The notes beneath the pieces were generated by a model, which made no database searches, had not been told where the DNA came from, and saw nothing but the letters and a program-made list of their open reading frames with translations. This document shows positions 13,421 to 24,873 of a DNA stretch of 64,000 bases, piece after piece. A program made the position numbers and the translations under genes. The DNA is from Scleromitrula shiraiana. Its lineage: Eukaryota; Ascomycota; Leotiomycetes; Helotiales; Sclerotiniaceae. Numbering within the stretch: position 1 is the stretch's first letter; every line of letters starts with the position of its first letter. Where the stretch lies: contig JABELC010000006.1 of the NCBI GenBank assembly GCA_028455995.1, forward strand, positions 2,170,001 to 2,234,000. Direction: 5' to 3'.

Positions 13421-13540
13421 TTTCTATCCATTTCTATCCATTTCTATCCATTTCTATCCATTTCTATCCATTTCTATCCATTTCTATCCATTTCTATCCA
13501 TTTCTATCCATTTCTATCCATTTCTATCCATTTCTATCCA
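13421..13540. repeat. (TTTCTATCCA)12 decamer array
   Basis: Twelve perfect 10-bp units begin 10 bp after the AATAC array. Confidence 0.97.
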
Positions 13541-14030
13541 AGTCCATATCCATATCCATCTTACCCCATAATCTCATGTTATGTAAGTTATATCATAATC
13601 TCAATCTCAATATCTATCAAGTATAAAATATCAACATCAAGTATTAAATATTAAATATTAAATATTAAAAATCTATCAACTTGAATGATAATAATAATAA
13701 TGATAATAATAATAAACCACCAGACCCACTGGCAGACCCAGACCCAGACCCAGGCCAGGGAAGATAGTTATATATCATAGTATATATATATATATAATCA
13801 TATATAATTATACTAGTATAAGTTTACTAATAATACCGATGGAATTATATCGATATGTATGTATATATGTATGTATGTACTATATATGTACTATGTATCT
13901 ATCTATCTGTCTGTCTAATACTAACTAGTATGTACGGTAGTTTAAGTAAGAACTTGAATGAATAAATGAATGAATAAATGAATGAGGGAGTGAATGAGGG
14001 AATGAGGGGGAAATAAATGAAAACACTTAT

Positions 14031-14085
14031 GTTAATGTTGATGTTAATGTTGATGTTAATGTTGATGTTAATGTTGATGTTAATG
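14031..14085. repeat. (GTTAATGTTGAT)n 12-mer repeat
   Basis: Four full 12-bp units and a partial one. It produces a spurious Met-Leu repeat frame on the + strand. Confidence 0.95.
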
Positions 14086-14226
14086 TACGGTAATACTAGA
14101 TTTATATTTGTATTTATATTTGTGTCTATATTTATATTTTTATCTATATCTATATCTATCTATAAATCTCTCCGTCCCACCTCAAACTCCATGCCATTCA
14201 AATGCTCCCCCCCCCCCAACCCAAAC

Positions 14227-16395
14227 TTACTCATCAACCCACAGCTCCCCCCCCGCCTCCCTCATAACCCTCACATGCTCCTCAAAGCCCATCCTCATCA
14301 TGCCCTCCTTCGCCACCAGCCCCAACGGGGTATTGCCCGCCCTATTCCTCCGATGGACACTAGCGCCCCTGCCCAACAGCTCCCTCAAAACCTGCACGTT
14401 CGGCCCCACAGCCGCAAGGTGCAGCGCCGTGTTGCCCACGTAGTCCGCCTTGTCCAGCAGGCTGCTCTCGTCCTCGCCGTCGCCGTTCCACTTGTCCAGC
14501 AGCGACACCACGGCTGGCAGATCGCCGTTTGAGACGGCGTAGCCGAGCGCCGTGAAGGCTTGCTGTTCCGCTGTTATCTGGGGGGTTTCGCCGCGGGGGT
14601 GCGAGAACTCCATCCCGTTTTCTTCCGTCATTTCGCCCCGGATCGAGTATTGCATTTGCGTTGTTATGTCTGTGTAACTTAAGCCTGGGAGGGCGAGTAA
14701 GAACGAGAGTTTGGTTAAGGCGGCTTCGGTTGTTAAATCGTGACCGAATACTACGCCTGCGCGGCCCAGAATGGTGGCTGGTGCGTATAGAGGGGAGACG
14801 CTTCCGGATTGACATTGGGATACATTTACGATGATGATTCCGCGCGCCACGGCTTCTTTGATGATGGATATTAGACTTCCGTCTTCTCCTGAGGGTGCAT
14901 TTCCTGCACCAAAGGTTTCGAGAATTAGGCCTCGTAGATTGGGGATTCGAAGGACGCCATCGATCATTTCTGGTTTGATACCGGGGAAGATACGGAGACA
15001 GGCTACGTGGGCTGTGTCGAGATTTGTTTGGACGGCGAATTTAGCGATGGAGCGGGGTCGACGCACGAGATTCCAATTTACTCTTGCGCCGAGAGCGGTG
15101 GATACAGCGAGGGGTTCACAGTTGGGGGAGGCGAAGGCATCAAAGGAGGTGGCTGATACTTTTGTAGTTCTATTTCCTCGATAGAGTTTATGGTGGAAGA
15201 AGAGACATACTTCTGGGATCATGAAGGTTCCGGCGATGATGAGAGAGCCAAGGAGATTATCGACGGCGTCGGATTGGAGGGCGAAGATGGAGGCTTGGGA
15301 ACCAGTGAGGATGATGGGTTTTCCGAGGTGGGAGAGCATGAATGAGAGGGCGGAACTGGTGTAGGCTAGACTGTCTGTACCATGAAGAATGACGAATCCG
15401 TCAAAGAGAGAATAATTCCTCTCAATGGTAGTGGCTATTTGTGTCCATCCATTTGAGGATATTGATGATGAATCGAGTAAGACGGGAAACTCGTACAGTG
15501 TATAACGAATATGTCGAGAATACGTGCTAGGAGGAGTACGTAAACTCGGAAGATACTCTTCCGTAGCTTCATTAGTCATGACAGGAAGAGGATCTGAGAT
15601 CTAGTCAGTTTGGTTTTGTCGATATTCCGTATTTCGTATTTCACAACATATTGAGATTCGAGCCAAATTAACTTGGAATCGACGGCAAGGAAGTAGATCA
15701 CATGTACTGCAAACCAACTTTGGTCTTGCCCACATATGATGGACAATATTTCCAATTTCGTTCAAGTGTACCAATTAAGATGTCACCGCTTCAACTTCAT
15801 TTGATAAAAAGGACATCAAAAGGCTTGGTTTAAGCAATCTTTTTGATAAGATCCTTCAAGTGTTACCTCAAACCATAAAAGAAGCGAGCGACCATTTCTC
15901 GCGATACACATCCACACATATCACAAGTAAACAAACGAACGCAGGAGCCAGAGATATCAAAGTAACCTAGTACCAAGATCGAAATTTTAAGCGGATATTC
16001 GATAATCAAGACATTGGACGTCATTGATGTATTCTCCAGCTCTCCACGATGGTAAGGTTTCACAACCTCTTTCCCCCTAATGTTGTAACCCAGGAGGCTC
16101 AATAGAATAGGATAAAAAATATCGGACATTTTAGAGAAAGATGATGTAAATGCGGATTGATTGGTTTTCACCCGCATATGATAGAAAATAAGAATAAAAA
16201 TAAAAATAGAAAAGATTTTTTTCTCTCACCTGGATTCGATCCATCATTGAATGATGGTCTGGTTGCCATACCAGCTTCAAGAAAACCTCTTGCGGGTACT
16301 AAACCTTCGGGAGAAGATTTCATACATATTGTACCTCCAGTCATGATTATCAAAACCCTCCCTTCAGGGAATGATTGTGTTGCCATATTTGCCAT
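14227..16395 (-). CDS. L-asparaginase with C-terminal ankyrin repeats
   Basis: Cytoplasmic-type asparaginase, hydrolysing L-asparagine to aspartate and ammonia. Exon 1 is 16230-16395 and exon 2 is 14227-15593, joined across 15594-16229 (GTGAGA...CTCAG), giving 510 residues. The join restores the sequence FNDGSNP-DPLPV expected between the two halves. Exon 1 carries the first signature MTGGTI (catalytic Thr about T22). Exon 2 carries the second signature HGTD (H126-D129). At least two ankyrin repeats (GNTALHLAA, then GNTPLGLVA) lie near the C-terminus, an arrangement known in fungal and animal 60-kDa-type asparaginases. No signal peptide is visible. The 636-bp intron is several times longer than most others here. 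It holds a 104-codon open frame on the same strand that I do not believe is an exon. Confidence 0.9.
15594..16229 (-). other. Unusually long intron of the asparaginase gene
   Basis: It is bounded by GTGAGA (minus strand, from 16229) and CTCAG (ending 15594). Apart from the short open frame at 15863-16177 (-) I see no domain, terminal inverted repeat or target-site duplication. Confidence 0.75.
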
Positions 16396-17425
16396 TTTTT
16401 ATCCCTTCTCAGTATTGAATTATCAAAATGGTAAAAAAAAGGTAAAAAAAAAAGGGGAAAGTTGTGATCCTTTCGGTTCGGTTGTCAAGAAGGAAAAGAA
16501 AGACAATGTGATATCATTCATTCAATAAACTTCGTGAATCGTGTGTGATTTGATGAGGGTCGGTCCTGTCGATTGTAATTGATGTTGTAGAGGTACAGGA
16601 AGGGAAAAATTAGAGAAATCTCCTTGTAAATGTTCTATGAAATATTTCCGAAAATGCTATTTTCTTTGTGTTTTCTAGTATCAAGTAATTCTGAATGATG
16701 AATATACCTAGATAGTGTGACGGGTGATGACGATATATGTACCGAGAATTTGGTAAGGTTTGATGCACAATGTACAACGTATAATGTAGAATGTACAATG
16801 TACTATGTACTATGTAATAATATAATAATAATAATAATAATAGTAAGTACAATAGATTTTATATATATAAATTAGAAGAATGATGATAGAAATAGATCTA
16901 GATCACAGAGATAGTGACAATAAGAGAAAGATGAAAAGGATGAAAGACACTTATGACACCGTCGCTATTAATATATTAAATTTATAAGTGCGACATCGGG
17001 ATATGAGGAAGAATTATTTTTGTTTTATTTTTTATTGTTTTAATTTTTTTTTAATTTTTTTTTTTACTTTCTCTTCAGATGTTCTTGGTGCTCGAACTTC
17101 GTAACAAAAACTCTACCTAGGTAATGCCGTTTTCAATTAACCAATAAGGAAGGAGAGAAAGCAATCTATTTGTCTTGAAATATCTAGTACAGCAATATAC
17201 AGCAGTATGATTCTACTATAGCAAGGAGATGAGATGAGATGAAAAAAAAAAGGAAAAAGGAAGGAAGATTTACTTATTTACTAGTTGAATGAAGATCCAG
17301 ATTCTGTTTTTTTAGTGTTTTAGTGTTTTAGTGTTTTAGTGTTTTAGTGTTCCATTAACCTTACAATTTCAGATTGAATTAATATATCTTCAATAATGAC
17401 AATTTGGGTGAGAAGTGTGGTGTGG

Positions 17426-17426
17426 G

Positions 17427-17508
<82 letters not shown>
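17426..17508. repeat. (GTGAGA)n hexamer array
   Basis: About 13 hexamers in a row. It generates His-Ser repeat frames on the minus strand that are not genes. Confidence 0.95.
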
Positions 17509-17510
<2 letters not shown>

Positions 17511-18420
17511 TGGGTAAGATGAGAGTGTGGGTAATAAGATGAGAAGAGTGTGGGTGGGTGGGTGATTCGAATTGTTATGGTTGTACTCGTCCTGAGAACG
17601 GAAGTTGATACATCCGTTCGTATATTCAATAATAATAAATATCCTCAATCTACATACACATAACTTTTATTTGTACCAAAGAGCATCAGCGGCGGCGGTG
17701 ACAGTCTAGTAGTAAGTATACTATAGAATTACTTAGGTAGGTAGGTATCCGAATTTTTATATTTGAATCGTGCTCACAAATTCATTCCGTCGTTATTATA
17801 AAGTATATCCTCTTTTGCTTGAATCTTTCGTCTTTATAAGTTAGTTCTTTTATCTTCTTCAATTGATTAAGGAAGTATTGTTTATATTCACTAGATTATT
17901 TATTATTCTATTCAACCTTCCTATTTCAATCAATCCTATTTCAATCAATTCTACCTATATTATATAGTAGGTATCTCGTCCCATCCTTCTCCCTTTCTCT
18001 CCTTGAATAAGATACAGCAAATACCCTTCAAATCTTTACCACTACTCTATACCCTCCACATCACCTTTCTCTCGACTCTCTGCTTTTCAATTTATCTTCA
18101 ATTACAATTACAATCACAATCACCATCACAATCTTAATCCCAATCATAATCCCAATCATAATCATAATCATAATCACAATCACAATCACAAACAATCATA
18201 TCAACTACATCTCATATCATATCAAATCTCACGAATATCGCATATTAAATTGCAATACAGTGACATTCGAAATTGGCTCAAATTCATAAGTCAACCAATC
18301 GACTAGAGTACCAGCAGTGACATACTGTTGTACCCTTTCAACTTTTCAGCCCACCAGCCCTTCCTACCAGCCTTTTCTACTACCAGCCCTTCCCACCAGC
18401 TTTCAACTACCCCACCTTAT

Positions 18421-18540
18421 ATTACATTATATTACATTATATTACATTATATTACATTATATTACATTATCTTACATTATCTTACATTACTTTACATTAC
18501 CTTACATTACCTTACATTACCTTACATTACCTTACATTAC
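18421..18540. repeat. Decamer array (ATTACATTAT / CTTACATTAC), 12 units
   Basis: Twelve 10-bp units. The first five are ATTACATTAT and the last four CTTACATTAC, with intermediate forms between. The array ends about 170 bp upstream of the chaperone start codon, probably in its promoter or leader. Confidence 0.95.
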
Positions 18541-18712
18541 CTTGGTCCTTGGTCTTGGTTACCTTACATATATAACTAACCTAGAAATATTCCCCGTTGT
18601 ATCATCAACCCCCCCCTCCAACCCCCCCCCCAAACCCCCCACCCCTCTTCCGTTCCCTCTCACCAAATAAATAAATAAATAAATAAAAACAATAACACTC
18701 TCTCTCATCCAT

Positions 18713-20352
18713 ATGCCACAAAAGTTTACTTTTACAACAGTAGCCATGGCAGCAGCATTAGAAGATACACCTATCTCATATGAAGATTTAGCTGAGATTG
18801 AGAGGGAATTCGATGACGTAGAAACTGAAATCAGTAAGTTGATCTCTTTCCTTTCATTTTGTTTCATTTTGTTTCGTTGTTTCGTTGTTTCGTTTCTTAC
18901 CTCGGGTTGAGATGGAGGGGTTATTTTTTACTTTTCTACTGTATACGAATGATTATCTCGAAATGCGCCCACCACACGCGCCGCCTATTAGAACCTACCC
19001 ATGAGGAACATTGTGTTGTACAAGAGATAATCAATCATATCAGATTATCAGATTATCAGATTGAGATGGGAAAAGCCAAAACAAATTAAGAAAAATAATT
19101 CATCATCATCAACAATCTTCGTACAACCTTCAATAATAATCATTCAATCTAATTGATTGGATTTGGATTTGAAATCCCATTGAAGTGGAAGAGAAAGAAG
19201 AAGAGGAAGAGAAATAATACAAACATACAAACGATTGCTAACTTATCTTCTCTTCTTTTTATTATCATAGTCCGTCAACAAGTTTCCCTAACATCACCTC
19301 TTTATACTCGACGATCCAAAACAGTTTCTCAAATTCCAAACTTCTGGCCCCTAGTTCTCGAACAAGCTCCTCCAGATATAGATCAATATATCCAACCATC
19401 CGATTCAGCACTTCTCCTCTCCTCCTTATTATCACTCCACGTATCACATTTCGAACTTGAAGGCCCAAAATCACAAGAAGAAGGCGATCCTCGATCCGTA
19501 TCCATAACATGGGAATTCTCCCCCAACGAATATTTCACAAACACCAAATTAGAAAAGAAATTTTGGTATAGAAGGAGTAGGGATGGGGGTTGGTGCGGCT
19601 TGGTTAGTGAACCTGTACGAATCGATTGGAAAAAAGGAAAGGATTTAACGGGGGGATTGGGCGATCTGGTTTATGATGCCTGGGAAAGCGAAAAGAAGAA
19701 TAAAAATTCAAATGGGAAGGCAAAAGAGGAAATGACAAAAGAACAAAAGTTGTTGAAGAAGAAAATCGATAATACGGGATTAGGTGGAATGAGCTTTTTT
19801 GCCTGGTTCTCATTTATTGGGAGGAGAATTAGTGAGGAGGAGAGTAGAGAGGCTAATAGGAAAGAATTGGTTAGAAGGAAGGAAGGTGGGAAGATTGAAG
19901 TTGAAGAAGAGGATGATGAGGATGATGATGATGATGATGAGTTGGGGATGAGTTTGGAGATTTTTCCTGATGGGGATGATCTTGCTATTGCTATTACGGA
20001 GGATTTATGGCCGGGTGCTATTAAATATTTTAGTAAGTTTTTTCTTTTCTTTCATTTTACGCTTCTTCTTCTTTTCTCATATTACGGAGACTTGGATTTG
20101 GTTCTATATTGGATTTGAGTTGATTTGATTTGGTTTGGTTTCGTTTGGTTTCGTCACTAATATCCTCAATCTTTAGCTCAAGCACAAGAACAAGACGCAC
20201 TCTCCGATGCAGACTTTGAATCAGATGATGAGGAAGAGGAAGAGGAAGAGGGAGATGATGATGCGGGTAATGGGAGTGATGGGGATGGGGATGAAGATGG
20301 GGATGGAGATGAAGAGAAAAGAAGACCGTCGAAAAAACAAAGGGCTTCTTGA
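18713..20352 (+). CDS. SET/NAP-family histone chaperone (Vps75-like)
   Basis: Nucleosome-assembly-family protein predicted to bind histones H3-H4 in the nucleus. Exons 18713-18833, 19271-20032 and 20177-20352 give 352 residues; an in-frame ATG at 18746 would give 341. The splice joins restore DVETEI-IRQQVSLTSPLY and KYF-TQAQEQ. The first half forms the long N-terminal helix, followed by the SET signature IPNFWPLVLEQAPPDID, a WEFSPNEYF segment and a FFAWFSF strand. The acidic tail (EEEEEEEGDDD and a second Asp-rich tract) and the basic terminal KRRPSKKQR are typical of the family. Intron 1 (437 bp) and intron 2 (144 bp) are longer than usual here. The SET/Vps75 branch is favoured over Nap1 by the motif, but which orthologue this is remains uncertain. 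Confidence 0.88.
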
Positions 20353-22578
20353 TTAATTAATTGGTTGGTGGTTTTATGTATGCGGATAGAGGGGTTTTGA
20401 TCGTAAGTGGTGAGTGGTAGTTTGGAGAAATACGGTTTAGATATTTATCTTTTTGAGATGGGAATGGAATGGATGGAATGAATGGATGGGATGGATAGAT
20501 GGAATGGAATGGAATAGTATGGGATGGGGCGAGGGAGGGTAACTAGACGAATGGGTCGATGGTTTGATGGATGTAATATACCTGGATCTGGCGTTGTATA
20601 TTTTTTTTTTCTTTTTGTTTTTTATTTCTTTTCTTTTCTTTTCTTTTCTTTTTTACTTCTTTTATATTCTTTTATGTTATATTGGATAGTATTGATAAGG
20701 TGGATGAGATGGATGGGATGAGATGGATGGAATGGATAAAAATGCATTTTATTAGAAATAAGAAAAGGAGAGGAGAGGAGAGGAGAGGGAAGGAAAATAT
20801 TAAATGATATATATACATGTTACGATGGTATATACGATAGATAGATAGATAGATAGATTAAAATATAAATGAATATATTTATTTAAGTATTGTTTTATTT
20901 TATGTTGTTTTATTTTCTCCTAGTATGTTGATTTATACTACTATCATCATGGTTATTTTAAATTGTAATTTAATGGGGAATTATTAATATATTATTTATT
21001 AATATACTACTTATTAATAAATAAATGAAATAAATATAAGAAAAGATAGAACGATAATGATAATAGTGAAATAATAATGATGATGGTGATAGTGATAGTG
21101 GGATGGATAGATATAATATATAATATATAATATTTGAATAATTTCAATTTCAATTTTAATTTCAAGTTGAAGTTGAAGTTGTTTTTTATATTTATATTTA
21201 GGATTAGGGTTTGGATTTGGATTTGGGTTTGTTTAAGTTGATAAGTCATTGTATATGATATTAATGGATAGAATGGGATGGGATGGGATGGGATGAATTA
21301 TACTAGTAGATGTGTTTTTTGAGAGGAGGGATGAGATAGGATAGGATAGTATATTGGATTGATTTATGGTTTATGGATTGTGATTATACTAGTAGTTTAT
21401 GGATAAGGATTGTGATTAGGATTGTGAATTGTAGTTTATGAGTTGGGGTTTTGATATTGATATTGATATTGATATTGATATTGATATTGATATTGATATT
21501 GATATTGATATTGATATTGATATTGATATTGATATTGATATTTATATTGATATTTATATTGATATTTATATTGATATTTATATTTATATTTATATTGATA
21601 TTTATATTGATATTTATATTGATATTTATATTTATATTGATATTTATATTTATATTTATATTTATATTTATATTTATATTTATATTTATATTGATATTTA
21701 TATTTATATTTATATTTATATTTATATTGATATTATATAAATAAATAAACAAACCATGACGAATAACAGACTCAGACCTACTAGGAAAGTTTCTTTCAAG
21801 TTCATCATGTCAGTGTAGAGGGGATAGATGGATTGATTGATTGATGGATTGATAGATTGGTGGATAGATTGATTGGTGAATGGGTGGATGAATGGGTGGA
21901 TGAATGGGTGTAAATGATTGATTGATTGATGGATGGATGGATAGATGAGATGATACCGATGAATAACCAACAGTAAAGTAAAGCAAAGCAACCGGGGATT
22001 GATAGTTATAGGATGTTAATAGGGGAGTTTGAATTTGAATTTGAATTTCAATTTGAATTTGGGAATGGGATGGGATGAAAAGAAAGGAAAAAGGAAAGAA
22101 AAGAAAAAGGAAGAAATAAAATATCAATCTCTTTTATATGATCATGATGGATGGATATGATATGATATGATATGATATGATACGTATATGGTTTATAGGG
22201 TCGAATAGCTTGTATTTGTGGTGATGATATTTGTATTTGTAATTTGTATTTGTAATTTGTAGTGGAAGTGGAAGGTAATGAGTGAGTGATGTGATGTGAT
22301 GTGATGTGATGTGATGTGATGGGATGGAATGGAATGGGATGGGATGGGATGGGATGGAATGGGGTTTTGTACTGTTGCTAAGTTAATCTAATCTTAGTTC
22401 TAGTCTTGGTCTTGGTCTTAGTCTTGGTCTTGGTCTTAAATCAAATTCAATTCAATGTCTAATAGCTAATATCTAATGTCTAATGTCTAATGTTTAGTCC
22501 CATGTATGTATGTATGTAAGTATGTATATCGTAAGTTTTCCGATTTCCACCCACCCATCCATCCACCCATCCATCCAT
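20353..22578. other. Intergenic region dominated by simple repeats
   Basis: No gene was found between two convergent genes. The contents include GGAAT/GGGAT-type pentamers (about 20460-20520 and 22320-22365), T-rich tracts, GATA tetramers (about 20838-20857), the giant hexamer array, GATT-like repeats (21830-21945), GAATTT hexamers (about 22028-22060) and GATGT pentamers (22285-22322). Confidence 0.75.
21450..21735. repeat. Long (TTGATA/TTTATA)n hexamer array
   Basis: About 47 consecutive hexamers over some 286 bp. The first third is pure TTGATA. The rest alternates TTTATA and TTGATA in changing higher-order patterns. It stays open in several frames on both strands, giving Asp-Ile/Tyr-Ile and Asn-Ile dipeptide frames that are not genes. 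Confidence 0.97.
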
Positions 22579-24138
22579 CTACCTATACCCCCCAACTCTC
22601 TCCCCACTCCCACTCCCATACCGATACCGATACCCCCCATCACCCACACAAACCCCCCTCACCTCCCACCGCCCATCCTCCCTCGCGCCCCTCAACTCCA
22701 AAGTTCTAACCACCCCCCTCACACGCTCCCACTCCTCTCTTTCTCGCTTCTCATGTCCCCGGATCTTCTCTTCCATTGTACGGAACTCTTTTTCGTGGGT
22801 TTGGCGGGTGAGTGTTTCTAGGTGGGCGATTTTATTTGCTAGTATGGTGTTGGGGTTTGGGGCGGAGGAAGAAGAAGAGGAGGAGGAGGAAGAGGTTGTT
22901 GGTGGGTTGATGCGGTGGTTAGGGGCTTGTGTTGTATTTCCTTGAGTATTTCCTCCGACTTCAGAACTGACAGTAGAGGATACATTCGCATTCGCATTCC
23001 CATTACCAATCCCATTCCCAATCCCAATTCCTCTTAGCTTCTCCCCCAATAACCCCACGAATTCGATCTCCTCAAAGACTTCCTCTCTCCTCTGTTCTCT
23101 TGCTCCTCTCCATTCCTCTCTACTTATTCTTTCTCGTTCGAATCTTCCGGCTGTTCTAGCGACTGTATGTGTATTCGTATGTATCAGCGCCTCTCTATCT
23201 CTATCCGAGATCCGAACACCACCTCTATCCCTATCCATATCCCTATCTCTATCATCTCGGTACATACCCATACCCATACCCATATCCATATCATCCCGTG
23301 AAAATCGACCAGGATTTAAACGATAATTCCCATTCTCATTTTCATTCGAGTTAAAATTCGAATAAGCACGATACTGAGAACACGAACGAGGAATGGGGGT
23401 TGAAAAACCCGGATGAGCTTGGTAATGAGGAAGGTTATAAGCGGGATCTTGAGTCTGGGTTTGAGCTTGGATTGGAGGTTGAGGCTGATGTTGATGTTGA
23501 GTTTGGGTTTGATAGTGAGGTATTTGTACGGGTATTTGATAGGGAATTTGAGGCGTTTGTGTTGAATAACCATACGGATATGCTAGTGGCGATATAGGCA
23601 TAGGGACAACGGATGTAAGGGGAACAACGGGGGTAACGGGGATGGAATAAGTCGTCCCGACGAGCGGCTGAGGTTGAGCGTGAGTCTGAGTTTGGGTTTG
23701 GTAAATTGGGGGCGGAGATGGCATGGGATAGCCGGTATCTCTCATTCTGGTCGTTGGAGCTATATTCATGTTCATAGATGATGATCGTGATTGTGATGGA
23801 TTTAGATTTGGAGCTTCACGATTTCGACTACGATTTCGACTACGATTTATATCGCTTTCCTCGCCAATCCGTCTAGAAGCTAAATCGGTTAATTGATCTA
23901 AAAGTACCGCGCAGGACTTCTCTTTTTCTCTCTCTCGTTCCTTTTCTTGCTCTTTTGCTTTCTCGGCGAGGATTTGAGTTTGGGTTTGGAGTTGAGATGG
24001 AATTATGATAGGGTGGGGAATATGAGAACGGGTGGGGATGCTTCGGGTTGAGGATTTGGAGGAAGATGATTTGGAGGAGGGCTTGGATTTGGGTTTGCGG
24101 CGGGTGAGAGGTTTATTAGGGAAGAGGAAACACATCAC
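22579..24138 (-). CDS. Hypothetical low-complexity protein with C-terminal coiled coil
   Basis: A single open frame of 519 codons on the minus strand, beginning MMCFLFPNKPLTRRK. I do not recognise a family. The N-terminus is basic and Ser-rich, then a Lys/Glu/Arg-rich helix (about residues 55-85) is followed by a long Gln/Thr/Pro-rich middle. A Met-Gly repeat and an Arg/Asp-rich stretch come next, then a poly-Ser run. The C-terminal helix (LANKIAHLETLTRQTHEKEF onward) has the heptad look of a coiled coil. No signal peptide or membrane segment is seen. The length of the uninterrupted frame and the structured C-terminus favour a real gene, but the low complexity means part of the frame could be repeat-derived. 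An upstream exon cannot be excluded. Confidence 0.65.
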   Translation of the reverse strand: MMCFLFPNKPLTRRKPKSKPSSKSSSSKSSTRSIPTRSHIPHPIIIPSQLQTQTQILAEKAKEQEKEREREKEKSCAVLLDQLTDLASRRIGEESDINRSRNRSRNREAPNLNPSQSRSSSMNMNIAPTTRMRDTGYPMPSPPPIYQTQTQTHAQPQPLVGTTYSIPVTPVVPLTSVVPMPISPLAYPYGYSTQTPQIPYQIPVQIPHYQTQTQHQHQPQPPIQAQTQTQDPAYNLPHYQAHPGFSTPIPRSCSQYRAYSNFNSNENENGNYRLNPGRFSRDDMDMGMGMGMYRDDRDRDMDRDRGGVRISDRDREALIHTNTHTVARTAGRFERERISREEWRGAREQRREEVFEEIEFVGLLGEKLRGIGIGNGIGNGNANANVSSTVSSEVGGNTQGNTTQAPNHRINPPTTSSSSSSSSSSAPNPNTILANKIAHLETLTRQTHEKEFRTMEEKIRGHEKREREEWERVRGVVRTLELRGAREDGRWEVRGVCVGDGGYRYRYGSGSGERVGGYR

Positions 24139-24873
24139 ATTGGTTGGTTGGTATGTATGTATGTATGTGTTAGGGTTTGAGTGTGAGATGAGAAGGGGAT
24201 GGGAATGGAAAGGTTGTGGTTGTCTGAAAGGAGAGGGAGGTTAAGATTGGGGGTGGGATTCTGATTATGATTGGAAAATTTAGGTATGTATTTGAATGGA
24301 TATAAATAAAGGAGGTGGTTGTTGAAGCGAAGGGAATGATGGGTTGAGAGGTGAGACTTTTTCGGAAAAAGTATTTGTAAAAAGATAGAATATAGACAGA
24401 TGGTTACTGTTAAAAAGAAGGAATAGAAAAGAAGAGTAGAGAAGGAAAGGTATTGAGCGATATCTGTTATTGAATTATCATCTGTAGAACGTAGATATGA
24501 GAGGATTAATTATATGAAGCACTGATAATACACATTAAGAAAGAGAAACAAAAAGCCAAAAGATGGAGAATAAGACAATGTTTCACTTTTAGGCAAACGA
24601 CAACCCCTTTGCAACTTTGCATTTTTGATAGTTGGTAGATAATCAAAGGATAGGAAACAGGAGAACAATAAGTTTCCTTTTCTTCTTTGTTCTGTTTGTT
24701 TCTAGTATTATCAGCACTGGCCATTAGATCATGCAGACTATGCAGCTTCCCACCGGACAGTAAGAGCCTATCTTATTTTTCTATGCTATTCTCACAGTTT
24801 CGACGTTTTGTTTCCGTTGCTTTTCGTTGAAGCTCGTTGTCATGTAAATCCCTTCCAAATTCGATAGTCACAT
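24139..24873. other. Intergenic, nothing recognised
   Basis: AT-rich sequence upstream of the minus-strand gene at 22579-24138. Only short open frames were seen. Confidence 0.5.

Larger units (their letters stand above)
12947..14226. other. Intergenic microsatellite block between two convergent genes
   Basis: No gene was found. It contains pyrimidine-rich 3' sequence, then the pentamer, decamer and dodecamer arrays listed separately, and further TATG/TATC tracts (about 13855-13920). Confidence 0.75.
16396..18712. other. Intergenic region between divergent genes, repeat-rich
   Basis: No gene is supported. This is the shared upstream region of the asparaginase (-) and the histone chaperone (+). 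It holds TTTTAGTG octamers (about 17310-17350), a GTGAGA hexamer array, AATC/AATCACAATC-like tracts (about 18100-18190) and a decamer array close to the + strand gene. Confidence 0.65.

Noticed and set aside
13301..13540. Repeat arrays considered as a possible CRISPR array
   Set aside because: The units are short and contiguous with no unique spacers, and the host appears to be a fungus.
15863..16177. 104-codon minus-strand frame inside the asparaginase intron
   Set aside because: It has no recognisable motif. Adding it would disrupt the family sequence that the direct splice restores.
17379..17648. His-Ser and Thr-Leu repeat frames on the minus strand
   Set aside because: They are translation of the GTGAGA array, not protein-like outside it.
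18317..18670. Plus-strand frames with Tyr/Leu/His repeats upstream of the histone chaperone
   Set aside because: They are generated by the decamer array and Pro-rich leader sequence.
21384..21752. Long open frames on both strands with Asn-Ile, Asp-Ile or Leu-Ile dipeptide repeats
   Set aside because: They arise wholly from the hexamer microsatellite, which contains no stop in those frames.
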